A stretch of 43,762 nucleotides of DNA from Chitinophagaceae bacterium (GTDB lineage: Bacteria; Bacteroidota; Bacteroidia; Chitinophagales; Chitinophagaceae): assembly GCA_947483415.1 (NCBI GenBank), contig CANKLV010000002.1, positions 1-43,762 of the forward strand, in the 5' to 3' direction. Of the stretch, positions 30,331 through 39,298 are shown one piece after another. The notes under the pieces are model-generated. The model was not told where the DNA came from and did not search any database. It was given only the letters and a program-made list of their open reading frames with translations. Made by a program: the position numbers and the translations under genes. Positions within the stretch are counted from its first letter, which is position 1. The number at the start of each line of letters is the position of its first letter.

Positions 30331-31695
30331 ATGGAAAATTGGAAAGAATATCAAGAAAAAAATAAAGACAGATTTTTAAGTGAACTATTTGAGTTGCTTC
30401 GTATGCCTAGTGTTAGTGCAAAGTCTGAGCACAAAGCAGATATGATTGCATGCGCAGAGGCAATTCAAACTAGATTATTGGAAGCGGGTGCAGACAAAGT
30501 AGAAATTTATCAAACTGTAGGTCATCCAATTGTTTATGGTGAAAAAATATTTGATCCTTTAAAACCAACTGTTTTGGTTTATGGACACTATGATGTACAA
30601 CCAGCAGAACCACTTGAATTATGGAACAGTGGACCATTTGATCCAACCGTAATTGATGGTAAAATATTTGCAAGAGGAAGTTGTGATGATAAAGGACAAG
30701 TTTACATGCATGTAAAAGCTTTTGAAACAATGGTAAAAACCAATTCATTGGCTTGTAATGTAAAGTTTTGTATAGAAGGTGAAGAGGAAGTAGGGTCTCC
30801 AAATTTAGGAACTTTTGTAGCGACACATAAAGAATTACTAAAAGCAGATTGCGTATTAATTAGTGATAGTGCAATGATTAGTTTGGACACACCAAGCATC
30901 GATATTGGTGTTCGTGGATTGAGCTATATTGAAGTTGAGGTAACCGGACCAAATCGCGATTTACATAGTGGTGTTTATGGTGGTGCTGTTGCGAATCCAA
31001 TTACAATTTTAGCAAAAATGATTGCATCATTACATGATGAAAACAACCATATTACAATCCCTGGATTTTACGATGATGTAGTAGAAGCAACCCCTGAAGA
31101 ACGAGCATTGATGGCTTTAGCTCCTTTCAATGAAGCTGAATATGCAAAAGATTTGGGCGTAAAAGAATTATGGGGTGAAAAAGGATTCGCAACAAATGAA
31201 AGAACAGGTATTCGTCCTACTTTAGAATTGAATGGTATTTGGGGTGGTTACACCGGAGAAGGCGCAAAAACAGTTTTGCCTTCAAAAGCTTTTGCTAAAA
31301 TATCCGCCCGTTTGGTTCCAAACCAAATTTCACAAAAAATGACAGATTTATTAATCAACCATTTAACCAAAATTGCACCTCCTTATGTTCAAATAAAGGC
31401 TGAATTACATCATGGTGGTGAGCCTTATATGACGCCAATTGATAGCAAACCATATCAAGCTGCTGCGAAGGCAATGGAAACTACTTTTGGCAAAGCACCA
31501 ATCCCTGTAAGAGGCGGAGGAAGTATTCCAATTTGTTCTTTATTTGAAAAAGAGCTTGGGTTAAAAGTTGTATTCATGGGCTTTGGGTTAGATAGCGATA
31601 ATTTGCATAGTCCAAATGAAAAATTTGATATCGCTAACTTCTATAAAGGAATAGAAACGATTCCATATTTTTATAAATATTTTGCGGAGATGTAA
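30331..31695 (+). CDS. M20 family metallo-dipeptidase
   Basis: VLVYGHYDVQPAEPLELWNSGPFDP, GRSCDDKGQ-type motif ARGSCDDKGQVYMHVKA, FCIEGEEEVGSPNL, SGVYGGAVANP, VRGGGSIPI. ORF track starts at TTG 30292; ATG at 30331. Confidence 0.95.
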   Translation: MENWKEYQEKNKDRFLSELFELLRMPSVSAKSEHKADMIACAEAIQTRLLEAGADKVEIYQTVGHPIVYGEKIFDPLKPTVLVYGHYDVQPAEPLELWNSGPFDPTVIDGKIFARGSCDDKGQVYMHVKAFETMVKTNSLACNVKFCIEGEEEVGSPNLGTFVATHKELLKADCVLISDSAMISLDTPSIDIGVRGLSYIEVEVTGPNRDLHSGVYGGAVANPITILAKMIASLHDENNHITIPGFYDDVVEATPEERALMALAPFNEAEYAKDLGVKELWGEKGFATNERTGIRPTLELNGIWGGYTGEGAKTVLPSKAFAKISARLVPNQISQKMTDLLINHLTKIAPPYVQIKAELHHGGEPYMTPIDSKPYQAAAKAMETTFGKAPIPVRGGGSIPICSLFEKELGLKVVFMGFGLDSDNLHSPNEKFDIANFYKGIETIPYFYKYFAEM

Positions 31696-31723
31696 ATGAG
31701 AGAGATTCTGGATACAGCGTACT

Positions 31724-31774
31724 AAAAGTCAGAGCGAAAATGAAAGCGAAAGCAATCATTGAGTTCTGACTTTT
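31724..31774. repeat. 10-bp inverted repeat AAAAGTCAGA / TCTGACTTTT with 31-nt spacer, followed by T-run; possible long-loop terminator
   Basis: 31724..31733 pairs with 31765..31774; T-run 31771..31776. Confidence 0.55.
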
Positions 31775-31949
31775 TTCTTCGTTCACACTCTGTTTTTCTA
31801 TCTATGTATTCATAGTCTGTCTCTCTATCTGAGTGAGCTTCATTCTGGATTTAATTTCGTTCCGATACAAGCTTTTTGGAAATAACAAATAAGAAAGTAT
31901 AGTATCTTCCACATCATACAATTTTCAATTTCTACGACATTTTAATAGT

Positions 31950-31967
31950 CCACAGTTTCAACCGTGG
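31950..31967. repeat. REP-like hairpin CCACAGTT-TC-AACCGTGG (one mismatch; G.U wobble on minus strand)
   Basis: Imperfect palindrome within a 400-bp non-coding region; similar in form to CCCACGGTTTCAACCGTGGG elements I recall from Bacteroidota genomes (not verified here). Confidence 0.45.
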
Positions 31968-32054
31968 GATTTTTAACGTAAAAAACAAAAAATCGATTAA
32001 CCGTTAAACAATTAAACCCGTGAAGCAACTTAAACCATTAAAACCCTTCAAAAC

Positions 32055-32085
32055 AAAAAAGCCACTCTTTACAGAATGGCTTTTT
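32055..32085 (-). terminator. Terminator downstream of rpsG (potentially bidirectional)
   Basis: Minus strand AAAAAGCCATTCT-GTAA-AGAGTGGCTTTTTT; 8-bp stem with one U.G wobble. Confidence 0.75.
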
Positions 32086-32107
32086 AAATACTATTAAAAT
32101 GAGTTTA

Positions 32108-32575
32108 TTAAACTTTAAAGTGAGCGAAAGCCTTATTAGCTTCAGCCATACGATGGGTATCTTCTTTCTTTTTGAATGAAGCGCCCTCACCTTTGCTTGC
32201 TGCAACGATTTCATTTGCTAATTTATCCGCCATGCTACGTCCGTTTCTTTCACGGCTGTAACGTATCATCCATTTGATGCTCAAAGAAATTTTTCTATCA
32301 GGACGAACTTCTGAAGGAATTTGGAAAGTAGCGCCACCAATTCTGCGGCTTCTAACTTCAACACCAGGAGTGATGTTGGTTAATGCTCTTTTCCAAACTT
32401 CATATCCATCTTCTCCGGTAATTTTTGCTACCTTATCTAAAGAATCATAAAAAATAATGAAGGCTCCACTTTTTTTACCTTCCCACATTAAATTGTTTAC
32501 AAATCTTGAAACCAACTTATCGTTGAATTTTGGGTCTGGTGCTAATGGAATCTTTTTCGGTTGTGACTTACGCAT
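32108..32575 (-). CDS. rpsG: 30S ribosomal protein S7
   Basis: DPKFNDKLVSRFVNNLMWEGKKSGA, GPVEVRSRRIGGATFQIP-type motif (GVEVRSRRIGGATFQIPSEVRPDR). Confidence 0.97.
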   Translation of the reverse strand: MRKSQPKKIPLAPDPKFNDKLVSRFVNNLMWEGKKSGAFIIFYDSLDKVAKITGEDGYEVWKRALTNITPGVEVRSRRIGGATFQIPSEVRPDRKISLSIKWMIRYSRERNGRSMADKLANEIVAASKGEGASFKKKEDTHRMAEANKAFAHFKV

Positions 32576-32614
32576 TGTTTATATTTTTTTAGTCCTGTTA
32601 TTGACTATGGTGTA

Positions 32615-32995
32615 CTATTTTTTTGCTTTTTCTTTTTTAGTTCCGTATTTGCTACGGCTTTGCTTACGATCTTTTACGCCAGCGGTATCTAAGCTACCAC
32701 GAACGATATGATATCTTACACCTGGTAAATCTTTAACCCTGCCCCCACGAATCAATACGATAGAGTGCTCTTGTAAATTATGGCCTTCACCTGGGATGTA
32801 GGCAATAACCTCAATTTTATTGGTTAAACGAACCTTTGCTACTTTACGTAACGCAGAATTTGGCTTTTTAGGCGTAGTTGTATACACTCTTGTACATACA
32901 CCTCTGCGTTGAGGACAACTATCTAAAGCTCTTGATTTACTTTTCGCTTTGATAATTTCTCTTCCTTTTCTTACTAATTGTTGAATTGTTGGCAT
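32615..32995 (-). CDS. rpsL: 30S ribosomal protein S12
   Basis: [74 protein letters not shown]. Confidence 0.98.
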   Translation of the reverse strand: MPTIQQLVRKGREIIKAKSKSRALDSCPQRRGVCTRVYTTTPKKPNSALRKVAKVRLTNKIEVIAYIPGEGHNLQEHSIVLIRGGRVKDLPGVRYHIVRGSLDTAGVKDRKQSRSKYGTKKEKAKK

Positions 32996-33021
32996 CTATA
33001 AACCATTTATTTTTTGGACGG

Positions 33022-33029
33022 CAAAGGTA
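33022..33029 (-). promoter_or_regulatory. -7 box TACCTTTG for rpsL-rpsG
   Basis: Exact TAnnTTTG Bacteroidota consensus on the minus strand, 26 nt upstream of the rpsL ATG; no clear -33 TTG. Confidence 0.55.
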
Positions 33030-33132
33030 ACTATATTCATTTGAAAAAGAAAAAAATATCTTAAAAAAATGAAAAATAATTTTTTGCCCGCTTTTTTGAG
33101 AATATTATTTGTGTGTTTTAACCAGTAAAAAC

Positions 33133-34197
33133 TTAAATTTTAAACATCCAAAAGTGATTATCTGGCGCAATTCCATAACGAATTGCATTTAATCTATTTT
33201 TTAATTCATTGGAGAATTCCCAACGATCTGTATCGAATTCCATCACATAATCTTTGTAACGTAATTCTTTTATTAATGAAATTGTAGCCGCTGTTCCGGT
33301 TCCAAAAACTTCTTTTAGTATCCCATCCTTGTGTGCGTGAATGATTTCATCAATACTCAACGACCTTTCTTCAATGGTTAACCCCATTTCTTTTAAAACT
33401 GTTATAACACTATCTCGGGTAACGCCTGCCAATATCGTACCCGCCCCTAAATCTGGCGTAATTACGGTGTCTCCAATTAAAAAAAAAACATTCATCGTGC
33501 CACATTCCTGTACATATTTATGTTCGAAAGCATCCGTCCATAACACTTGATCATACCCATTTTTCTTTGCCTCTGCAGTGGCATGCATGGCTGCTCCATA
33601 ATTTCCAGCTGCTTTTGCATAACCAACACCTCCTGGCACAGCCCTAACGTATTGCTCTTCTACATAAATGCGCATCGGTGTATTGTAATAAGGACCTGTT
33701 GGACTTAAAATAATCATGAACTTATATTTATCACTCGGTTTTACACCAATCATTTCATCTATGCTAAACATAAATGGACGAATATATAAAGAATGGTCAG
33801 GTTGACTTGGAACCCAATTAGAATCTAATTGAATAAGCATTTTTAAACCCTCCATAAAGATATCTTCTGGTATCGTTGGCATCTGCATCCTTTCGGCTGA
33901 AATATTAAACCGTCTAAAGTTATCATGTGGTCTAAATACCTGTACATCGCCAGCTGGATTACGATAAGCTTTGATGCCTTCAAAAATTGCCTGACCATAG
34001 TGTAGCGCAGCTAATGATGGCGCAATTGAAATTTCTTGATATGGTTTTATCTCCACAGTTCCCCACTGTCCGTTTTCATAATCAACCTCCAACATATGGT
34101 CTGTGAAATATTTTCCAAATGGAATATTTTCTAGATTTACATCACTTAATTTACTTTGAGCAATTTTTGTAATTTTAATATCGACTGCTGCAATCAT
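33133..34197 (-). CDS. ilvE: Branched-chain amino acid aminotransferase (class IV PLP)
   Basis: LHYGQAIFEGIKAYRNPAGDVQVFRPHDNFRRFNISAERMQMP, YIRPFMFSIDEMIGV, GTGTAATIS. Track start 34248 lies further upstream; ATG at 34197 (MIAAVDIKITKIAQ) is likelier. Confidence 0.95.
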   Translation of the reverse strand: MIAAVDIKITKIAQSKLSDVNLENIPFGKYFTDHMLEVDYENGQWGTVEIKPYQEISIAPSLAALHYGQAIFEGIKAYRNPAGDVQVFRPHDNFRRFNISAERMQMPTIPEDIFMEGLKMLIQLDSNWVPSQPDHSLYIRPFMFSIDEMIGVKPSDKYKFMIILSPTGPYYNTPMRIYVEEQYVRAVPGGVGYAKAAGNYGAAMHATAEAKKNGYDQVLWTDAFEHKYVQECGTMNVFFLIGDTVITPDLGAGTILAGVTRDSVITVLKEMGLTIEERSLSIDEIIHAHKDGILKEVFGTGTAATISLIKELRYKDYVMEFDTDRWEFSNELKNRLNAIRYGIAPDNHFWMFKI

Positions 34198-34253
34198 ATT
34201 CGTTAATTTTACTACAAAGAAACAAAAAATAAAGGCGGTAAATACCAATAATT

Positions 34254-34754
34254 ATGAGTTTAGACAACTTTCAAATCCCTTCAACTTTGTTGCCGGAATT
34301 ATATAAAGATTCATTGATAGTGTTAGATGATAAGCAATCAAACCCTAAAAAGTTAAATGAAAAAAAGGTGCATTTTTTAGGGAATAATTTAAAAAACATT
34401 TTAATTCTGGTAAATAATGAAGAAATACTTCACTTAGGTGATGATGATCTACGTTTTCTAACCGGAATTCTTACCGCTTGTAAATTAACTTTTTCAGATG
34501 TGGCTATTTTTAACACCGCTTCTAATCTGGATTACAAATTTCAACAAACTGTCGATCATTTTAAACCAAAATTAATTTTAATCATGGGTACTATAAATCA
34601 AAGATTTAATTTGCCTGATTATTCCGATAAATACCAAACTATCGAAAACGAAAATATCCAATTGGTTTTTGGATCATCTTTAAATGAAATTTCAAAAGAT
34701 GTTAATGAAAAAAAATCGCTTTGGAATTGTTTGAAACAAATTTTTGGAATTTAA
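34254..34754 (+). CDS. Small conserved-hypothetical protein; tentatively HolD/psi-like (UDG-type fold)
   Basis: 166-aa ORF, core NILILVNNEEILHLGDDDLRFLTGILTACKLTFSDVAIFNTAS and C-terminal SSLNEISKDVNEKKSLWNCLKQIF; resembles E. coli HolD by eye only. Confidence 0.7.
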   Translation: MSLDNFQIPSTLLPELYKDSLIVLDDKQSNPKKLNEKKVHFLGNNLKNILILVNNEEILHLGDDDLRFLTGILTACKLTFSDVAIFNTASNLDYKFQQTVDHFKPKLILIMGTINQRFNLPDYSDKYQTIENENIQLVFGSSLNEISKDVNEKKSLWNCLKQIFGI

Positions 34755-34763
34755 ACAATAAGA

Positions 34764-35354
34764 ATGATTGAGTTAATTTTTGCTACCAACAACCAAAATA
34801 AAGTAATCGAAGTGCAATCCTTGATGGATAACAATATTCTAATTAAAAGTTTGCTTGAAGCAGGAATTGATATTGATATTCCAGAGCCATATCAAACACT
34901 TGAAGAAAACGCTGTTGAAAAATCATCAACTATTCAACGCCTATTTGGAAAAAATTGTTTCAGTGAAGATACTGGCTTAGAAGTTGACGCGTTAAATGGC
35001 GAACCTGGTGTAAGAAGTGCACGATATGCTGGAGATGAAGCCAACAATGAAAATAATATCAAAAAAATACTGGATAATCTTGAAGGGAATCTTAATAGAA
35101 ATGCACGTTTCCGGACGGTCATTTCGTTAATTATTGAGAACGAATATTTTCTTTTTGAAGGAATTTGTGAAGGCGTTATAAACAACGAAATTAAAGGGAA
35201 TAAAGGATTTGGTTATGATGCTGTTTTTATTCCGAATGGAAATGTCAAAACATTTGGCGAAATGGATTTAGAAGAAAAAAACAAATATAGCCACCGTAAA
35301 AAAGCCATTTTTCAACTCATCGAATTCTTAAATAATTACCATGGCAAGAATTAA
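34764..35354 (+). CDS. rdgB: RdgB/HAM1 family XTP/dITP diphosphatase
   Basis: LIFATNNQNKVIEVQSL, CFSEDTGLEVDALNGEPGVRSARYAG, GFGYDAVFIPNG, EKNKYSHRKKA. Confidence 0.95.
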   Translation: MIELIFATNNQNKVIEVQSLMDNNILIKSLLEAGIDIDIPEPYQTLEENAVEKSSTIQRLFGKNCFSEDTGLEVDALNGEPGVRSARYAGDEANNENNIKKILDNLEGNLNRNARFRTVISLIIENEYFLFEGICEGVINNEIKGNKGFGYDAVFIPNGNVKTFGEMDLEEKNKYSHRKKAIFQLIEFLNNYHGKN

Positions 35355-35775
35355 ACTTATTTTTCCTGAAAATATTATTCATAGCGTATCCATACCCGTT
35401 AGAATAACAGATATCAACTATGGCAACCACCTTGGAAATGATGCATTGGTAAGTATTTTGCATGAAGCTAGAGTTCATTGGTTAACTTCTTTAAATTATA
35501 CTGAATTTAATATTGAAGGAAAAAGCATCATCATAAATGAGTTGGCGGTAAATTATTTAAAAGAAATGTTTTATGGCGATGTTATAAAAATCGACTTGAG
35601 TGTGGGAGATATAACCTCATTGGGTTTTGAACTCTATTATAGGATGAGCATAAATAAAAATGGAGAAAATTTAATCTCCGCTATCGCAAAAACAGGATTG
35701 ATTTTTTTTGATTACACAGCTAAAAAAACGAGTAGCATTCCTGATGTTTTTATAGAAAAAATAAAATCTAAATAA
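35341..35775 (+). CDS. 4HBT-type acyl-CoA thioesterase
   Basis: IPVRITDINYGNHLGNDALVSILHEARVHWL hotdog-fold motif; overlaps the rdgB 3' end by 14 bp. Confidence 0.88.
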   Translation: MARIKLIFPENIIHSVSIPVRITDINYGNHLGNDALVSILHEARVHWLTSLNYTEFNIEGKSIIINELAVNYLKEMFYGDVIKIDLSVGDITSLGFELYYRMSINKNGENLISAIAKTGLIFFDYTAKKTSSIPDVFIEKIKSK

Positions 35776-35797
35776 TCATTATTATAGTTAATGATTG

Positions 35798-36529
35798 TTA
35801 CTGATTCCATATTTTCCAATTGGCCTCTGCTTGGGTAATTAGCATCTCGTGCCCATTTTTTGTTTGAGCGCCTGCTTCTTTTCCTTTTTTTAAAAACAAT
35901 GTTTCAGCTGGATTATAAATCAAATCAAACAGAAGATGTTTTTCATTTAAAAATTGGAATGGAATATCTGGACAAATGTCGATTTGTGGCGCCATCCCTA
36001 CTGGTGTAGCATTTACGATAATGTGATATTCAGCACAAATCATTTCATTGATTTCTTGATATTGAATATGCTGGTTATTTTTCGTCCTGCTAACCAGTAA
36101 AAATTCTATGCCCAATTTTTTAAAAACAAATTGAACTGCTTTAGATCCGCCACCTGTTCCTAATATCAAAGCTTTTTTTTGGTGAGGTTTTAAGATTGTT
36201 TTAATAGACTTTTCAAATCCAATCACATCCGTATTAAATCCAATTATTTTTTTAGACGAGATTTTTATACAATTCACCGCGCCTATTTCAGATGCAGCTT
36301 CATCAATACTTGTAAGAAAATTAATTATGGTCTGTTTGTGCGGGATGGTTACAGCCAATCCTTTTAAATCATTGTATGTAGATAACAATTCGGGAAATGA
36401 TGCAATATTTTCAATTGAAAACAATTCAAAAAAGCAATCTTTTAAATTTTCAGTTTTGAATTTATTGTTGAAATATTGTTGAGAGAAAGAATGTCCAAGT
36501 GGATATCCAATCAAACCGAATCGATTCAT
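35798..36529 (-). CDS. aroE: Shikimate dehydrogenase
   Basis: FGLIGYPLGHSFSQQYFN, GLAVTIPHKQTI, GAVNCIK, ALILGTGGGSKAVQFV, HIIVNATPVGMAP. Confidence 0.95.
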   Translation of the reverse strand: MNRFGLIGYPLGHSFSQQYFNNKFKTENLKDCFFELFSIENIASFPELLSTYNDLKGLAVTIPHKQTIINFLTSIDEAASEIGAVNCIKISSKKIIGFNTDVIGFEKSIKTILKPHQKKALILGTGGGSKAVQFVFKKLGIEFLLVSRTKNNQHIQYQEINEMICAEYHIIVNATPVGMAPQIDICPDIPFQFLNEKHLLFDLIYNPAETLFLKKGKEAGAQTKNGHEMLITQAEANWKIWNQ

Positions 36530-36531
36530 AA

Positions 36532-37296
36532 TTATTTTTTATCTAGATAAAGTTCGAAGGTGTCGCCTCTTAAACCGATACGCATGGCTTCCAAGGCGAT
36601 GGTTTCCGACGGAGCGATGTTTCCAAGATTTACATTGCAACCAATAAGCTCTAAAAAATATAATTGTTGTGCTTTTTGTGGGGCTTCCCAAAGTATTTTT
36701 TCTGCTGGTATTTGGGTCAATATTTCTTGTACCAACCCTTCTCTAACTTCACCAGAACCTCTGTAAATGCCTACATTTCCAGCCTCTCTTGCTTCAGCAA
36801 TTACGTAAGCAGAACCTGCACTCAACTCCGCACTCATTAATTCAATCCATTTGTAAGGCGGGATAATATGAGCGGCATCTTTACTTCCTACTTCACTTAA
36901 AACAACACCATGTTTTGACAACTTTTCAATGTAGCCACATTTTTCTGAGTGGGGAATTGTAATTGAACCATCGCTAACTTCCATGTAGCTCACACCAAAT
37001 TCTTTGCAAACAGCAATGTAATCTTCAAATTGATTTCTTATTAAAAAAGCTTCGAATAGTGTACCGCCAAAATAAACTGGCATATCATACTCGCGATAAA
37101 CTGCTAGTTTTTCTTTTAAATTGGGTGTTACAAATGCAGTTCCAAATCCCAATTTAACTACGTCGATATGCGGATGACCAACACTCATTAAATTTCTAGC
37201 TTCTTCTATGCTCAATCCTTTATCCATCACCATTGTAATCCCGTTCACTCTTGGCTTAATCGTTCTTTCTGGAATCTGAGTTAAATTAAAATTCAT
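36532..37296 (-). CDS. Phosphosulfolactate synthase (ComA family)
   Basis: TMVMDKGLSIEEARNLMSVGHPHIDVVKLGFGTAFV, YFGGTLFEAFLIRNQFEDYI, FGVSYMEVSDGSITIPHSEKCGYI, IAEAREAGNVGIYRGSGEVR, LWEAPQKAQQLYFLELIGCNVNLGNI. Confidence 0.9.
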   Translation of the reverse strand: MNFNLTQIPERTIKPRVNGITMVMDKGLSIEEARNLMSVGHPHIDVVKLGFGTAFVTPNLKEKLAVYREYDMPVYFGGTLFEAFLIRNQFEDYIAVCKEFGVSYMEVSDGSITIPHSEKCGYIEKLSKHGVVLSEVGSKDAAHIIPPYKWIELMSAELSAGSAYVIAEAREAGNVGIYRGSGEVREGLVQEILTQIPAEKILWEAPQKAQQLYFLELIGCNVNLGNIAPSETIALEAMRIGLRGDTFELYLDKK

Positions 37297-37313
37297 TTAT
37301 TGTATATTTTCTG

Positions 37314-37321
37314 CAAATATA
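37314..37321 (-). promoter_or_regulatory. -7 box TATATTTG for the comA-like gene and aroE
   Basis: Exact TAnnTTTG on the minus strand, about 18 nt upstream of the ATG; no clear -33 TTG at the expected spacing. Confidence 0.45.
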
Positions 37322-37353
37322 TCTAATCAATTTTAAAGTTCTTTAAATGAAAA

Positions 37354-38775
37354 TCAACGTTTCCGAATTTTAGACGATTTATACCTTGCTATTAAATCTA
37401 CAACCGATTGATTTCTTAAAATGGACGGATTAATTTCAATGAATTGTTTCATTAATTTGGGCTTTAATGTCAAGGCATTTTCAAGCTGAATTAATGCCTC
37501 TTTAGATTGCGCATTTGCAAAATAAAAAGCAGCTTTATAATATAAAAAAATGGGCTTTGTGTCCGTATTTTCAAATGCTGCCATTGCATATTCTATTCCT
37601 TCTTCAAATAATTTCGCTTGGTATAAACAGTTTAATAATTCAATCCAGCCTGATATTTGCTTTGGTCTCACGCGAACTACATTTCCAAAATACGTAATGG
37701 CTTCATCATAATTTTCAAGTTCGAAATAACATTTACCTAAGGCTAGATTATAATCTGGCTGCATCAAATGTTGATTCAACGGATTTTGTAAAGATTTAAT
37801 GGCATTTTTAAATAGCCCCTCATTCATATAAGTACATGCAATTTTATAGTGAAGGTGCGCATCGTCATTATCAAAATGACAAGCTTTTTTGTAGTAAAAC
37901 CGTGCTTGTGCATGATTATTTAATTTGTCGTAGCAATGTCCAATGGCTTCAAGTATTACCGATTCTGGCATGGATAACATGAGCACTTTTTCCAAACACT
38001 CAATCGCCTCTTTGTATTTTTTTAATCGCATATAAGCATCTCCCATATTGCGATAAGCAAAATCAAATTTTTCATTTATGGCAACCACGTATTGATAAGC
38101 ATCTATTGCTTTTTCATAAAGTTTCAACCCTTGATACGCTGCAGCCAAATTAAACCAACCCAATTCGCTATAGGGATTTTTTTCAATCAACGCTTTATGA
38201 ATCGTTATGCTTTCTTCATTCCGTCCAGTAAAATCACTCCAAAAACAAATTTTGTAAAGGGCTTCTTCGTTTTCACAATCTATTTCAATAATTATTCTCA
38301 AGCACTCAAACACTTTATCAAAATTCTCATAATCATCATATACATCCGAAAGTTCAAAAAGCAGTTCAATTTTATCTTGTCCTTCAAATAGATTAAACGC
38401 AGACTCTAAAACTTCAGCAGCCAATTCTTGTTGGTCTGTTGCCAATAAAGCATCAGTTTTTATGATGTAAATAGAAATTTCATTGGGATTTAATAATTCT
38501 GCGTTTTCTAATACTTCTAGCGTTTCTTCGTATCTTCTGAGGGTTAATAACACATCCGCCTTCATCAATACCAACGTTGAAGAATACGGAAATTGATCAA
38601 CTGCAATTATAACTGCATCTAGCGCATCTTCCTGATTGTCTTGATTTAAAAAATATTCAACAATTTGTTCAAATTCATCTTCTTCTATAAATGTAAACGT
38701 TTTGCCTTGTTTCAGCTTCATGTATTTTTGCAACAACGCTCTAAACTCGCTTTTATCTTGTCTGAATGGATTCAT
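37354..38775 (-). CDS. Tetratricopeptide repeat protein
   Basis: Multiple TPR units (ELGWFNLAAAYQGLKLYEKAIDAYQYVVAINEKFDFAYRNMGDAYMRLKKYKEAIECLEKVLML...). ORF extends to 38814; ATG at 38775 (MNPFRQDKSEF) is an alternative start. Confidence 0.88.
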   Translation of the reverse strand: MNPFRQDKSEFRALLQKYMKLKQGKTFTFIEEDEFEQIVEYFLNQDNQEDALDAVIIAVDQFPYSSTLVLMKADVLLTLRRYEETLEVLENAELLNPNEISIYIIKTDALLATDQQELAAEVLESAFNLFEGQDKIELLFELSDVYDDYENFDKVFECLRIIIEIDCENEEALYKICFWSDFTGRNEESITIHKALIEKNPYSELGWFNLAAAYQGLKLYEKAIDAYQYVVAINEKFDFAYRNMGDAYMRLKKYKEAIECLEKVLMLSMPESVILEAIGHCYDKLNNHAQARFYYKKACHFDNDDAHLHYKIACTYMNEGLFKNAIKSLQNPLNQHLMQPDYNLALGKCYFELENYDEAITYFGNVVRVRPKQISGWIELLNCLYQAKLFEEGIEYAMAAFENTDTKPIFLYYKAAFYFANAQSKEALIQLENALTLKPKLMKQFIEINPSILRNQSVVDLIARYKSSKIRKR

Positions 38776-38943
38776 TATCATTGGTTTTTTATGATGCTTA
38801 CTCAATTTAATCATTTAATTCACATGTTCAATCGTCTATTTTAAAATTATTTTTTTCTTCACAATAATATATTTTTAAAGAAATTTGGTAAATTCCTTTT
38901 TTTTAAAAAAATTTAAGTATATATTTGAATTGATTATTAAAAG

Positions 38944-39294
38944 ATGAAACAAACGTTTAAAATATTATTGATTGCATTATTGGTATGCGGAAGTGTACTT
39001 TCCTCATTCGCGGATAGAGGTTTGAGAAAAAAATCAAGAAGTCATATTGCTTTAAATATAAATACTGAGCACGGTTTTAAGAACAATGTTTCGCTAAATT
39101 TGAAAAGTGGTTTGAAATACAAGGGAATGTTAATAACTCATTCAGAATCTGATAATTTTTCCAACATTAGCTTTTTAAAATACTACCAAAAAGGAAACAC
39201 TTTATATATTCTCCCTCCAAAACAAAAAATTCTTTCTACAGAATTAAAACAAGGTTATACTGGATTGAAATTGGTTATTACAGCCAAAAATTAA
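38944..39294 (+). CDS. Small secreted hypothetical protein
   Basis: Signal peptide MKQTFKILLIALLVCGSVLSSFA; TATATTTG -7 box at 38920..38927. Confidence 0.7.
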   Translation: MKQTFKILLIALLVCGSVLSSFADRGLRKKSRSHIALNINTEHGFKNNVSLNLKSGLKYKGMLITHSESDNFSNISFLKYYQKGNTLYILPPKQKILSTELKQGYTGLKLVITAKN

Positions 39295-39298
39295 TTAT

